The notes under the pieces: generated by a model
The model's database searches: none
Seen by the model: the letters and a program-made list of their open reading frames with translations, nothing else
Told to the model about the DNA's origin: nothing
Translations under genes and position numbers: made by a program
Part shown: positions 30,148 through 39,497 of the stretch, in pieces
How the letters are laid out: each line of letters begins with the position of its first letter
Position numbering within the stretch: position 1 is the first letter of the stretch
Assembly (NCBI RefSeq): GCF_001718795.1
Contig: NZ_CP013438.1
Span: 124,001 to 188,000, forward strand
DNA from: Burkholderia latens
Lineage (GTDB): Bacteria > Pseudomonadota > Gammaproteobacteria > Burkholderiales > Burkholderiaceae
DNA length: 64,000 bases
Reading direction: 5' to 3'

Positions 30148-30237
30148 GTGAGAACACCCCGTGTCGTCGAAACGCCGTTCCCGTCAGTCGTTGGCACGCC
30201 GGAGCCGGACGCGAAAACGCGCAAGGGGGGCCGATGA
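30148..30237 (+). CDS. 29-residue ORF coupled to a methyltransferase gene
   Basis: GTG at 30148 lies 6 nt after a perfect AGGAGG (30136-30141). The reading frame (VRTPRVVETPFPSVVG...) ends in TGA at 30235-30237, overlapping the ATG of the next gene as ATGA. This looks like a translated leader or small protein that delivers ribosomes to the methyltransferase. The peptide is Pro/Thr-rich and has no recognisable motif. Confidence 0.5.
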   Translation: MRTPRVVETPFPSVVGTPEPDAKTRKGGR

Positions 30238-30824
30238 CCTGGCCGAATGCGGTGCGCGTGTCGGCATTGTTCGTACGCGAGTGGGTCGGCCGCCCGGCAG
30301 CGGTCGGGGCGTTGTGCCCGAGTTCGCGGCATCTGGCGCGCGCAATGGCCGAAGCGGTGCCTGACGGCGACGGCCTCGTCGTCGAACTGGGAGGCGGCAC
30401 GGGTGCGATCACCGCCGCGTTGCTCGAACGCGGCGTCGCGCCGCGGCGCCTGGTCGTGGTGGAACGCTCGCCCGCGTTCGTCCGGCATCTGCGCCGACGT
30501 TTTCCCGCCATCACGGTCTTGGCCGGGGACGCCCGACAACTCGCGCGATTGCTGCCGCCGGATGCGCGGGTCGATGCGATCGTGTCGTGCCTGCCGTTGC
30601 GCACGCTGCCGCGCGACGACGTGACGGCGATCGTCGATCAATGTCGTCGCGTGTTGTCGGCCGACGGCGTCATGATTCAGTTCACGTACGATTTGCGTCC
30701 GCCCGGACGTCGTCCGCTCGGTAATCCGGCATTTGCCGCCGCCGCCAGCCGCATCGTATGGGCAAATATTCCGCCTGCACGCATCGTCACGATGCACGCG
30801 GTCGCGATTGAAGAACCGGTGTGA
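30234..30824 (+). CDS. PmtA-like SAM-dependent (phospholipid) N-methyltransferase
   Basis: 196 residues. A Rossmann SAM-binding motif is clear (LVVELGGGTGAITAALLERG), followed by VVVERSPAFVRHLRRRFP and the DAIVSCLPLRTLP motif IV. Length and order match the small phosphatidylethanolamine N-methyltransferase group (PmtA/COG3963) related to KsgA-type enzymes. Membrane-peripheral action is expected. The ATG overlaps the stop of a 29-codon ORF, and AAGGGGGG lies 5 nt upstream. It converges with a second methyltransferase. Confidence 0.75.
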   Translation: MTWPNAVRVSALFVREWVGRPAAVGALCPSSRHLARAMAEAVPDGDGLVVELGGGTGAITAALLERGVAPRRLVVVERSPAFVRHLRRRFPAITVLAGDARQLARLLPPDARVDAIVSCLPLRTLPRDDVTAIVDQCRRVLSADGVMIQFTYDLRPPGRRPLGNPAFAAAASRIVWANIPPARIVTMHAVAIEEPV

Positions 30825-30869
30825 GCGGCCGCGCCGCGCTTTTGTCGCTCGACTGGGCGGGGCCGACCG

Positions 30870-31457
30870 CTATTTCGTCGCGAGCACGCATGCAAGAGGA
30901 TGCGACGGCGTTCCGTTGCGCTGCACGGCCACCGACACGAAACCGGCTTCGGTCATCAGCCGCGCGAGCTTTTCCGGCCGATGGGCATCGTAAGGCGCCC
31001 GATCGATGTCGCGGACGGTGATCGCGACGATCCCGTCGCGCCGGACGACGCGGCGCAATTCGGTCAGGCCGCGCATCGGAGCGCGCCAGAAATAGATGCA
31101 GTTGATCGAAAACGCCTTGTCGAAAGTACCGTCCGCGAACGGCAGCGCGTCGACGGAGCCGAGTGCGAGGCGCACGCGCCCCTGCTCGATGGTCGCCTGA
31201 TTCAGACGCTTTGCCGCGGCAAGCATGGTCAGCGAGTGGTCGACGCCGGCGATCCGGCATGACGGGGCCATGTCGGCGGCGAGCTTGATTGCGTCGCCGG
31301 GCCCGAAGCCGACTTCAAGGACCCGATCGCTGTCGCCGAGGGACAACAGCGATAACGTCCACACGTTGTCCAGCCGATTGTGCCGACGCATGATCCCGCC
31401 GGCGATACGCCCGGCCAGGCCGCGCGGCAGTCCGGATTGCCCGAGGTGAGTCGTCAT
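30870..31457 (-). CDS. Class I SAM-dependent methyltransferase
   Basis: 195 residues from ATG at 31457, the first start after which codon use is normal. The SAM motif VLEVGFGPGDAIKLAA lies near residue 46, with VDHSLTMLAAAKRLN and the UbiE-like ALGSVDALPFADGTFDKAFSIN block (about 98-118). The substrate is not predictable. The gene is convergent with the PmtA-like gene and separated from it by 45 bp, and has about 440 bp of apparently non-coding DNA upstream. Confidence 0.85.
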   Translation of the reverse strand: MTTHLGQSGLPRGLAGRIAGGIMRRHNRLDNVWTLSLLSLGDSDRVLEVGFGPGDAIKLAADMAPSCRIAGVDHSLTMLAAAKRLNQATIEQGRVRLALGSVDALPFADGTFDKAFSINCIYFWRAPMRGLTELRRVVRRDGIVAITVRDIDRAPYDAHRPEKLARLMTEAGFVSVAVQRNGTPSHPLACVLATK

Positions 31458-31895
31458 GGTCGTCCCCCTTTGCCGCGAATGGGGAGCAAGCGACGTGCCG
31501 CTTTCGGCAAGCGCCTGGAGCGGATCGCCGAATGGGCGCGCATCGCGCGCACCGTCGTGCAGGCGGCGACGTGACCGCGCGCGCCCGCGGAGCGACGCGG
31601 CATCCGCGTCCGGTTGGCGGCCGATCTTGTATCGCTCGGCGCGGCGACGGTCGGCGAGGCAGTGGCGACGGCGGCTTCGCGCATGCGCGCGACGTACGAT
31701 CCGCCACCTGCGCGTCGCCCGCCATCGTGCACGCTTGCAAGCAGCCGAATCGCCCGTTCGCGCGCCGCCGAACGACGGCCCTTGCATCGCATGCCGTTTT
31801 TTGCACCGCAACGCCGTTTTTTTGCACGGTATTTAGGGCGTGCTTTCTAAGCTGCCGGTGTGTCCAACAGCCGGGGAAGCCTTCCCTCCAGCACC
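31458..31895. other. 438-bp intergenic region with a T-rich direct repeat
   Basis: No supported gene. Near its right end a 16-17-bp element is repeated with a 20-bp period: GCCGTTTTTTGCACCG (31794-31809) and GCCGTTTTTTTGCACGG (31814-31830). The pair lies 66 bp before the next gene start and could be a regulatory or slippage-prone element. Confidence 0.5.
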
Positions 31896-32258
31896 ATGAC
31901 CGCAATGGATCCCGGACCCGCATCCGACGTCGCCGGCCGCCATGTGCCGGTCGGCGCCGGCCGCCTCGTCGTCCCGCTGCCGCGCCCGTCGCGCCTGCAG
32001 ATGTCCGTCACGCTGACCGCTGATGCCGGCCTGCGCGCGCCCGCCCGGCTGGCGGCGCTGCTGCATTCGCCGCTCGGTGTGTACGTCGCCTGTGCGCACG
32101 TCGTGCGCGATTCGGTCCACGTGCAATTCGACATCGCGCCGCAGGATCTCGGCTTCACGCTGCATACGCTGATCGCGCAACAGGCCGGTGCGTTGATCGG
32201 GCGGGTCGCGTGCGCGTCGGCGTCCGGCCCCCAACGCATCTCGGACGAGGCACGCTGA
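31896..32258 (+). CDS. Hypothetical protein
   Basis: 120 residues from ATG at 31896 (GTG at 31860 would give 132). The middle part reads as regular beta strands and a helix (LQMSVTLTADAGLRAPARLA, then YVACAHVVRDSVHVQFDIA). No known family is recognised and no signal peptide is present. Its partner may be the gene at 32372, which shares the same style of ACT-like or ferredoxin-like strands. The ribosome-binding site is weak. Codon bias supports coding. Confidence 0.5.
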   Translation: MTAMDPGPASDVAGRHVPVGAGRLVVPLPRPSRLQMSVTLTADAGLRAPARLAALLHSPLGVYVACAHVVRDSVHVQFDIAPQDLGFTLHTLIAQQAGALIGRVACASASGPQRISDEAR

Positions 32259-32371
32259 TTGCTCATACGATCCGCCGTCGCTTCACCGGCTGCCGCGCTG
32301 TCCGTCGGCCGGGGCGGCGGACGTTTGTGCGCCGCGTCGTACGCGGCGCTGGCCTTCGACAAGGAGGATCC

Positions 32372-32938
32372 ATGTACCTCACAGAAGAAGTACACACCGC
32401 GCGCCCCGCCAGCCGTCGCGTGCGCGTGGTGACGCTGCCGTCGAGCAGACAGCTTGCCCGGCAGTTGCTGGTGACGGTTCGCGCGGCGGACGTGCTGCTG
32501 CGCCAGGCGATCCGGTTGCCGGATCGTCATCAATGGTCGGTCGACATCGAACGTGTCGAGGCGGCCGGCGGCCCGCTGGCCGCGTGGGATTCGCACGTGA
32601 CGTTCCGCGTCGCGAAGGTGTTCGCGCCGACGGTCGACGAGAATGCGCGCGCCGGCGACACCGATCAGGTCGGAGTCGAGATCCGGCTGTTCCTGCCCGA
32701 GCAGGCGTATATGGGCGAGCAGCGCGTCGGCATCTTCGGCCGGCGGCACGGCAACCGGTTCGGCGCGACGCTGTCGGTGACGGCAGGCTCCGGTTGGGGC
32801 GGCCGCCGCAACGAATGCATTCCGGCCGCCGGGCGGCACGTGCACGGCGACACGCTGGAAGCGCTCGTCGACACGGTGGCGGGTATCGTCAACGCCGCGT
32901 TGCTGACGGCCGGCCGTTCGCAACCCGGTGGTTCGTGA
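32372..32938 (+). CDS. Hypothetical protein
   Basis: 188 residues from ATG at 32372 with an excellent Shine-Dalgarno (AAGGAGG). The protein is soluble with no signal peptide or membrane helix. A beta-rich middle (SHVTFRVAKVFAPT, VGVEIRLFLPEQ) precedes a C-terminal helix (ALVDTVAGIVNAALLTAG). I do not recognise the family. It lies about 110 bp after the previous hypothetical gene on the same strand and converges on the LysR gene. Confidence 0.65.
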   Translation: MYLTEEVHTARPASRRVRVVTLPSSRQLARQLLVTVRAADVLLRQAIRLPDRHQWSVDIERVEAAGGPLAAWDSHVTFRVAKVFAPTVDENARAGDTDQVGVEIRLFLPEQAYMGEQRVGIFGRRHGNRFGATLSVTAGSGWGGRRNECIPAAGRHVHGDTLEALVDTVAGIVNAALLTAGRSQPGGS

Positions 32939-32968
32939 CGACGCACGCGGCGCGTGCCCGAGCGCGGT

Positions 32969-33844
32969 TCACGCGTCGCTGGCCTGGCCGGTTTGCCGTT
33001 GCAGGTCTTCCATCAGTTGTTCCGCGAGAAAGTCGCACGGCGGGCGCTTCGATTTCGTGCTGCGCGCGAGGATCAGTTCGAGTGGCGGCAGATCGGGGAG
33101 CCCGTGCGAGCGGCCGAGCATCGACAACTGCGCGGGAATCGCGCAGCGTGCAAGCGGCGCGACGGCCAGGCCGGCCTCGACCATGCTGAGCAGCCCGAGC
33201 AGGCTCGGGCTTTCATACGAAGTCCGGAACGGCAGCTTCGCGCGTTCGAGGCTGCGGATCGCATTCTCGCGCGCGACGCTGCCCGGCATGAACACCGCGA
33301 TCGGCAACGGCCGTTCTTCCCACACGCGCGGGCCGTTCGTCATCGCGGCCCACGCCATCGGCTCGTGGCGGATGAAGTCGCCGGACAACCCCTTGATGCG
33401 CGTGCCGCACACGAGATCGACGGTGCCGTCCTTCAACAGCGGCGCGAGCGCGCTGCTCGGCAGCCCGATCACCTGGATCTCGACCTTCGGATAGGTCGCC
33501 GAAAACTTCTTCAGCACCGACGGCAGCAGCGACGACGCGTAGTCGTCCGGCACGCCGATGACCACCTTGCCGGTCACTTCCGGCCGCACGACGGCCGCCC
33601 ATGCTTCGTCGCGCAGTGCCAGCATTCGTCTGGCGAATCCCAACAGCACCTCGCCTTCGCGCGTCAGCACGATGCTGCGCGGCTTGCGCACGAACAGCGG
33701 GCGGCCGATCGCGTCCTCGAGGCTCTTGATCTGCATGCTCACGGCGGACTGCGAGCGGTTCACCGCCTCGGCGGCGCGGGTCATGTTGCCGGTTTCCGCG
33801 ACGGCGACGACGGTGGCCAGCACGTCGTGATCGAGCATCTTCAT
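32969..33844 (-). CDS. LysR-family transcriptional regulator
   Basis: 291 residues. The N-terminal winged HTH is standard (LATVVAVAETGNMTRAAEAV, SQSAVSMQIKSLE, IGRPLFVRKPR), followed by a periplasmic-binding-protein-like effector domain. It is divergent from the DUF3422 gene with a 162-bp shared region, so that gene is a possible target. The effector is unknown. Confidence 0.9.
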   Translation of the reverse strand: MKMLDHDVLATVVAVAETGNMTRAAEAVNRSQSAVSMQIKSLEDAIGRPLFVRKPRSIVLTREGEVLLGFARRMLALRDEAWAAVVRPEVTGKVVIGVPDDYASSLLPSVLKKFSATYPKVEIQVIGLPSSALAPLLKDGTVDLVCGTRIKGLSGDFIRHEPMAWAAMTNGPRVWEERPLPIAVFMPGSVARENAIRSLERAKLPFRTSYESPSLLGLLSMVEAGLAVAPLARCAIPAQLSMLGRSHGLPDLPPLELILARSTKSKRPPCDFLAEQLMEDLQRQTGQASDA

Positions 33845-34006
33845 CGGTATCAGGAAAACTGAATGTAACGATCAGCATTATGCGTTTTTATTGTCGCTGT
33901 GTGTCTGCCATAGTGGAATCAAGCCGGCCCGTATCGCTCGATGCGGCGCGGCAATCGCGCCGGCCTGCCAGGCGGGCAGCGTTGAACAGAGAAGAGTGGT
34001 GTACCG

Positions 34007-35335
34007 ATGATCGATCATCCGTTGCGCGCCGCGCTGGCCGCGGAATTGCATGCCAGGCCATTCCTGCGGATCGCCGAAGCCGTGTCGCTCACGCATTACG
34101 CGATCTACACGGACGGCCAACCTGACATCCATGAAACGCTGCTGCAAGCGCTGTGCCGCGACACCGGCATGGCCGCGCCGCACGAAGGGGCGACTCACTA
34201 CGCAGCGCAGTCGCCGTGCGGCTGGCACCTGAAGTGGGAGCGCCACACCGAATTCTCGACCTTCACGTTCGTTGCGCCGCGCCGCGACACCGGCTATTTC
34301 GACGATCTGGCGATCGAAGGGATTCCGGCCGCGTGGTTCGCGCGGCTCGCGGGCATTCGTTTCGTCGCGGTGCGGATGGAACTGTTGTCCGGCGACGCTG
34401 CACGGCTCGTGTGCGCAGACCTGCGCCGCTGGATCGACGGGCCCGCACTCGTCGGCAGCAACGTGCTCGGCGGCGGCAAGGTGTTCTGCGATTGGCACGT
34501 GCGCGACGACGGGTTCATGCGCTTTCTCGTGGTCGACGACGATTTTCGCGAGGAACAGGGCGGCCGTCTGCTGCAGCGTCTCCATGAGATCGAGACGTAC
34601 CGGATGATGGCGCTGCTCGCGCTGCCGGTCGCGCGGCAGATGAGCCGCGAACTCGACGAGATCCATGCGGCGCTGCACGCGCTGATGCAGAGGATGGACG
34701 CGAGCGGCGCCGACGGCGACGACGCGGCGTTGCTCGTGAAGCTCACGCATCTCGCGGTGCGGGTCGAGGCGTTGTCGGGCGCCGGCGGCCGCTTCAGCGC
34801 GTCGCGCGCATACGAGAAGCTGGTGCTGGCACGCATCCATGAGTTGCGCGAGGAGCGCATCGAAGGGATGCCGACGATTGCGGAATTCATGGAGCGGCGT
34901 TTCGCGCCGGCCATGGAAACGTGCCGCAGCGTGTGGGCGCGGCACGAGCAGATCGCCGCGCGAATCGCCCGCGCGGTCGACCTGCTGCGCACACGCGTGA
35001 ATCTCGCGCAGGAAAAGGACGTGACGCGGCTGCTGGCCGGCATGGAGCGCACCGCGCGCAATCAGCTCCATCTTCAGCACGCGGTCGAAGGGCTGTCGGT
35101 GGCGGCCATTTCGTACTACGTGCTGTCGCTCGCGACCGCGGCATTCAAGGCGCTGCACGTGATGAACCTGCCGGTCGATCCCGAACTGGCCGAAGGCCTG
35201 CTGATTGCGCCGGTGGTGTTCGCGGTGATTCACATCACGCGGCGCACGCGCGCGCAACTCGCGCACGCGGAAGCGGCGCATGAGCGCGCTTGCGCGCCGG
35301 CCGTGCACGCGGCGGCGATGAAGCAGGCAAGTTAG
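34007..35335 (+). CDS. DUF3422-family membrane-associated protein
   Basis: 442 residues, matching full-length DUF3422. The first 130 residues are the characteristic conserved block (HPLRAALAAELHARPFL, then HLKWERHTEFSTFTFV). A long helical middle probably forms coiled coils, and two C-terminal hydrophobic segments (about 365-383 and 396-412) suggest membrane anchoring. Function is unknown. The divergent LysR gene may control it. A small ORF follows after 30 bp. Confidence 0.85.
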   Translation: MIDHPLRAALAAELHARPFLRIAEAVSLTHYAIYTDGQPDIHETLLQALCRDTGMAAPHEGATHYAAQSPCGWHLKWERHTEFSTFTFVAPRRDTGYFDDLAIEGIPAAWFARLAGIRFVAVRMELLSGDAARLVCADLRRWIDGPALVGSNVLGGGKVFCDWHVRDDGFMRFLVVDDDFREEQGGRLLQRLHEIETYRMMALLALPVARQMSRELDEIHAALHALMQRMDASGADGDDAALLVKLTHLAVRVEALSGAGGRFSASRAYEKLVLARIHELREERIEGMPTIAEFMERRFAPAMETCRSVWARHEQIAARIARAVDLLRTRVNLAQEKDVTRLLAGMERTARNQLHLQHAVEGLSVAAISYYVLSLATAAFKALHVMNLPVDPELAEGLLIAPVVFAVIHITRRTRAQLAHAEAAHERACAPAVHAAAMKQAS

Positions 35336-35365
35336 AACATCAACGACATATCGAAAGGAGTGGAG

Positions 35366-35566
35366 ATGACTTTTTCGCCAGCACAAGCCGAGTTTTTCAC
35401 CGGCCTCGATGCATTCGATCAAACGGTTCGGGATGAATCCGGCGTGCCGGAAGAAGCGTACGTGACGTCGTATCAGGCGGTGCTGCAGGAGCCGATGACG
35501 TCGCTCGTCGGCGGGACGATGGATCGGCCGGAAGTCGCGGCGGTGGCGATTCTCGGGTACAACTGA
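35366..35566 (+). CDS. Small hypothetical protein
   Basis: 66 residues from ATG at 35366, 5 nt after AAAGGAG, a convincing ribosome-binding site. The peptide is acidic and soluble (SPAQAEFFTGLDAFDQTVRD, then EPMTSLVGGTMDRPE). No family is recognised. It lies 30 bp after the DUF3422 gene and is probably cotranscribed with it. Confidence 0.6.
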   Translation: MTFSPAQAEFFTGLDAFDQTVRDESGVPEEAYVTSYQAVLQEPMTSLVGGTMDRPEVAAVAILGYN

Positions 35567-35999
35567 CGCGCGTCGGCTGCACGGCGATTCAACATCGTGC
35601 GGTGCGCCGCGCGAGTCGCGTGCCGGGCGCCGGCGCAGCACGCATCGTGTCGGCGGTGTGGCCGGCCTGCGTTCTTTCGCTATCGGATGGTGTTCTGGTT
35701 GCGGCGCGATTGCCGCGCTGCGCGGCGGCGGCGCGCAGCGCGCCCGTTCGTGCCTGCGTTGCTGCGCTTGCACGATGCTTCCCCGGTGCGGCGACGTTCG
35801 GCGGCCGATTGTGCGGGATATCGGCGTCAATCCTCGCACGCATCGAGTACCGAGCCGGCCTGCGGTCACAACGAATGCCCGGCATTCGTTCGTCGCCGGC
35901 CACGTGCCGTCGTTCCAGCGCCTATCATGTATGAAGCCCGCCGCGCGCCGGGATGGTCGCGCGCGTGGCGAAACGCATGCGCGAACGAAGGGGGCAGTC
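35567..35999. other. 433-bp intergenic region, no supported gene
   Basis: GC-rich DNA with only Arg/Ala-rich shadow frames on both strands. No repeat, RNA fold or strong promoter was recognised. Confidence 0.55.
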
Positions 36000-36812
36000 A
36001 TGATCGATCGCGACAACGTATTCGCGGGCTCGATTCCGGCGTTCTATGACACGCTGATGGTCCCGCTGATCTTTGACGGGTATGCGGCCGACGTGGCCGC
36101 GCTCGTCGCCGGATTTGCGCCGCGCACGGTGCTCGAAACGGCGGCCGGCAGCGGCGCGGTCACGCGGTTGCTCGCGCCGCGGCTCGGCCCCGATGCACAC
36201 TACGTGGTGACCGACCTCAACCAGTCGATGCTCGACTACGCAGTCACCAGGCAAGCGCCCGACGGCCGTATCGAATGGCTGCAGGCGGACGCGCTCGCGC
36301 TGCCGTTCGACGATGCGTCGTTCGACGTCGTCTGCTGTCAGTTCGGCGCGATGTTCTTTCCCGACCGGGTGGCGGGCTACACCGAGGCGCGGCGCGTGCT
36401 GGCGCCGCACGGGCACTTCGTCTTCAGCGTCTGGGACCGCATCGACGAAAACGCGTTCGCCGACGAAATCACCGCGGCGATCGCCGCGCTGTTTCCGCAC
36501 GACCCGCCGCGATTCCTCGCCCGCACGCCGCACGGCTATCACGATGTCGTGCTGATCCGCGACGAGTTGCATCGCGCAGGTTTCATCGACGTCGATATCA
36601 CGACGCGCGAGAAAACGAGCCGGGCGCCATCCGCGCGCGATGCCGCAACCGCTTATTGTCGAGGCACGCCGCTATACGACGAAATCGTGTCGCGCGATCC
36701 CGCGCTGGTTCAGCTCGCGATGGATCGCGCGACGGAAGCGATTGCGGCGCGCCACGGCGACGGGCCGGTGGCCGGCAACATCCAGGCGCACGTGATCGTC
36801 GCGGCCGGATGA
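36000..36812 (+). CDS. UbiE-like SAM-dependent methyltransferase
   Basis: 270 residues from ATG at 36000. SAM motif I is TVLETAAGSGAVTRLLAP (about 44-61). VTDLNQSMLDYA and the UbiE-type block ALALPFDDASFDVVCCQFG follow. It belongs to the large methyltransferase-11 group with small-molecule substrates. The substrate is not predictable from this context. The gene converges on the aldehyde dehydrogenase across a hairpin. Confidence 0.85.
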   Translation: MIDRDNVFAGSIPAFYDTLMVPLIFDGYAADVAALVAGFAPRTVLETAAGSGAVTRLLAPRLGPDAHYVVTDLNQSMLDYAVTRQAPDGRIEWLQADALALPFDDASFDVVCCQFGAMFFPDRVAGYTEARRVLAPHGHFVFSVWDRIDENAFADEITAAIAALFPHDPPRFLARTPHGYHDVVLIRDELHRAGFIDVDITTREKTSRAPSARDAATAYCRGTPLYDEIVSRDPALVQLAMDRATEAIAARHGDGPVAGNIQAHVIVAAG

Positions 36813-36836
36813 CGGTGCGCCGGTTGCGGATGCCAA

Positions 36837-36863
36837 ATCCGCGCGACCGCATCGGTCGCGGAT
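36837..36863. terminator. Convergent hairpin between methyltransferase and aldehyde dehydrogenase genes
   Basis: An imperfect stem (ATCCGCG..CGACCG / CGGTCG..CGGAT) with a 3-nt loop sits between two convergent stop codons and could serve both. No T run is present. Confidence 0.45.
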
Positions 36864-36879
36864 CTAGCCAACCGCCCGG

Positions 36880-38361
36880 TCAATCGACCGAGCGCATTGC
36901 GTGACGCAGCTCCTGATAGCTGCGCAGGCCCGTCACACCGAGTTCGCGGCCGATTCCGCTGAGCCCGAAGCCGCCCCAGCACACATGCGGATAGATGAGT
37001 TGCGGCGCATTGATCCACACGAGTCCGGCACGCACGCGCACCTGGAACCGTTTCGCCGCCGCCGCATCGCGCGTGACGACGGTTGCGACGAGCCCATAGC
37101 GCGTGTCGTTCGCGAGCGAGATCGCTTCGTCATCGGTGCGGAACGACTTCACGCACGCGACCGGCCCGAACACTTCGTCCGTCCACAGCAGGTTGTCGGC
37201 TGCCGGTTCCGCGATCACGACGGGCGCCATGAAGAAGCCGTCGCCGCCGGCGTCGGCAACGCGGCCGCTGAACGCGACGCGCGCGCCCGCCGCGATCCCT
37301 TGCGCGACCATCGACTCGACGCGCGTGCGCTGCGCGGCCGAAATCATCGGCCCCATCGCAACCTGCTCGGTGGCGGGCGGCGCGACGACGAGCGCGCGCA
37401 CGGCCGTTTCGAATGCGGCCATGAAACTGCGGTACAGGCTGTCGTGGACGAGGATGCGCGCGGTCGCCGAACACATCTGGCCCGCGTTCGTGAACGCGCC
37501 GGCGACGGCGAGCGACACCGCGACGTCGAGATCGGCGTCGTCGCGCACGATCAGCGACGACTTGCCGCCGAGCTCGAGCGTCACACGCTTCATGTCGTCG
37601 GCCGCTGCCCGCATCACCTTGCGACCTGCGGCCGTGCTGCCGGTAAACGAAATCTTGTCGATCAGCGGATGCGCGGTCAGCGCCGCGCCGACCTCGGCGC
37701 CGCCATTGACGACGTTGACAACACCGGCGGGCACGCCGGCTTCGGCGATCAGGTCGAGCAGCGCGCGCTCGGCAGGCGACGTCAGTTCGGACGGCTTCAG
37801 CACGACCGTGCAGCCGGCGGCAAGCGCGGGCGCGAGCTTCCACGCGGTCGTGACCATCGGGAAGTTCCACGGCACGATCAGCGCGGCAACGCCGACCGCG
37901 TCGTGGAAGCGTTCGGCAGCGAACGCGTCGTTCGGCAGCGCGACCGGTTCGGCCGCGAACAGCGCGGCGTCTTCGCACAGCGTCGCGTAGTAAGCGAACG
38001 TCGCGGCAACGTCGCCGACGTCCGCATCGGCTTCGAACGGCGGCTTGCCGCTGACCTGCATCTGCAGCGCCGCGAGGTGCGTGCGATTGGCTTCGACGCG
38101 TTCGGCGATCTTCGCGAGCAGCCGGCCGCGCTCGGCAGGCGGCGTGTCGCGCCAGCCGGCACATGCGTCGCGCGCGGCGCGGACCGCGGCGTCGACGTGC
38201 GCGGCCGTCGCGAACTCCTGCCAGCCGATCGTCTCGCCGGTCGACGCGTTGAAGATGGGCGCGCGGGCCTCGTCCGAATGCGTGCGCACGGGTTTGCCGG
38301 CAATGTGTGCGGCGGGCAGCACGCGCGTCGCTGCGGAAGGTGAAAGCTCGGAAGCAGACAT
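36880..38361 (-). CDS. NAD-dependent aldehyde dehydrogenase, probably for guanidino/aminobutyraldehyde
   Basis: 493 residues, a full ALDH. The catalytic Cys297 (GQMCSAT), general-base Glu263 (VTLELGGKS) and the cofactor motif FTGSTAAG are present. The sequence is of the betaine aldehyde/gamma-aminobutyraldehyde dehydrogenase type. It starts 30 bp after the guanidinobutyrase gene on the same strand, so the likely step is oxidation of 4-guanidinobutyraldehyde (or 4-aminobutyraldehyde) to the acid that feeds the next enzyme. The role is inferred from context. Cytoplasmic. Confidence 0.85.
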   Translation of the reverse strand: MSASELSPSAATRVLPAAHIAGKPVRTHSDEARAPIFNASTGETIGWQEFATAAHVDAAVRAARDACAGWRDTPPAERGRLLAKIAERVEANRTHLAALQMQVSGKPPFEADADVGDVAATFAYYATLCEDAALFAAEPVALPNDAFAAERFHDAVGVAALIVPWNFPMVTTAWKLAPALAAGCTVVLKPSELTSPAERALLDLIAEAGVPAGVVNVVNGGAEVGAALTAHPLIDKISFTGSTAAGRKVMRAAADDMKRVTLELGGKSSLIVRDDADLDVAVSLAVAGAFTNAGQMCSATARILVHDSLYRSFMAAFETAVRALVVAPPATEQVAMGPMISAAQRTRVESMVAQGIAAGARVAFSGRVADAGGDGFFMAPVVIAEPAADNLLWTDEVFGPVACVKSFRTDDEAISLANDTRYGLVATVVTRDAAAAKRFQVRVRAGLVWINAPQLIYPHVCWGGFGLSGIGRELGVTGLRSYQELRHAMRSVD

Positions 38362-38391
38362 GACGATGTTCCTGTCGGACGAATGGAGGGT

Positions 38392-39342
38392 TCAGCGGTA
38401 CGCGACGCCGGGCATCACGCAGAGCATTTCGAAAGCGAGGTTCGCACCGACGAGCGCGGTGGTGCCGGTCGGATCGTACGGCGGCGATACTTCGACGAGA
38501 TCCGCGCCGACGATGTTCAGCCCTTTCATGCCGCGAATGATCTCGAGACCCTGCTGCACCGACAGCCCACCGATTTCCGGCGTGCCGGTGCCGGGCGCGA
38601 ACGACGGATCGAGGCCGTCGATGTCGAAGCTGAGATAGACGGGCGTGTCGCCGACGCGTTCGCGCACTTGCGCCATCAGCGGCGCGAGCGACGTGTTCCA
38701 GCATTGTTCGGCCTGTACGACCGTGAAGCCCTGCGCGCGGCACCAGTCGAAGTCGTCCGCGTGGTAGCCGGTGCCGCGCAGGCCGATCTGCGTGACCTTG
38801 TCACATTGCAGCAGCCCGTCCTCGACCGCGCGGCGGAACGGCGTGCCGTGCGCGATCTTCTCTCCGAACATCGTGTCGTTGACGTCCGCATGTGCGTCGA
38901 CGTGCACGACCGCGACCCTGCCGTACTTGCGGTGCAGCGCGCGCAGGATCGGCCACGCGATCGTGTGGTCGCCGCCGAGCGTGATCGGCCGGCAGCCGTT
39001 CGCGACGATCTCGTCGTACGCTTGCTCGATGCGGCGTACCGAATCCTTCAGATCGTACGGGTTGGTCGCGACGTCGCCGATATCGGCGACTTGCAGCGAA
39101 TCGAACGGTGCGGCGCGCGTCGCCATGTTGTAAGGGCGCAGCAGCACGGATTCGGTGCGGATCTGGCGCGGGCCGAAGCGGGCCCCGGAGCGGTTCGACG
39201 TGCCGAGGTCGAGCGGCACGCCGACGAAGCATACGTCGAGGCCGTCGGCCGTCGCGGCTTGCGGCAGCCGCATCATCGTGGCAATGCCGCCGAAGCGCGG
39301 CATCTCGTTGCCGCCCGTCGGCTGGTTCAATTCCCGGTGCAT
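38392..39342 (-). CDS. gbuA: 4-guanidinobutyrase (agmatinase family)
   Basis: 316 residues, ureohydrolase fold. Manganese ligands sit in GGDHTIAWP, HVDAHADVN and SFDIDGLDP. The N-terminal GGNEMPRFGGIATMMRLP and the C-terminal LAFEMLCVMPGV closely match GbuA of Pseudomonas as I remember it, more than SpeB agmatinase. The reaction hydrolyses 4-guanidinobutyrate to urea and 4-aminobutyrate in arginine and agmatine catabolism. It is the first gene of a two-gene leftward operon with the aldehyde dehydrogenase. The regulator gene upstream is on the same strand. Confidence 0.88.
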   Translation of the reverse strand: MHRELNQPTGGNEMPRFGGIATMMRLPQAATADGLDVCFVGVPLDLGTSNRSGARFGPRQIRTESVLLRPYNMATRAAPFDSLQVADIGDVATNPYDLKDSVRRIEQAYDEIVANGCRPITLGGDHTIAWPILRALHRKYGRVAVVHVDAHADVNDTMFGEKIAHGTPFRRAVEDGLLQCDKVTQIGLRGTGYHADDFDWCRAQGFTVVQAEQCWNTSLAPLMAQVRERVGDTPVYLSFDIDGLDPSFAPGTGTPEIGGLSVQQGLEIIRGMKGLNIVGADLVEVSPPYDPTGTTALVGANLAFEMLCVMPGVAYR

Positions 39343-39497
39343 GAGCCGTCTCCTCGTTGGCTGAAAAGCGATTGCCGATGGTAGTGGAGAAGGTGAGCGG
39401 GAAGATTTCGAAGTCGCAACGTTTACATCGACGAGGCTCGATGCGAGCGGCGTTGCCGCATCGGCGCGGTGCGCGCGTCAGCGGGCAACAAACGCGA

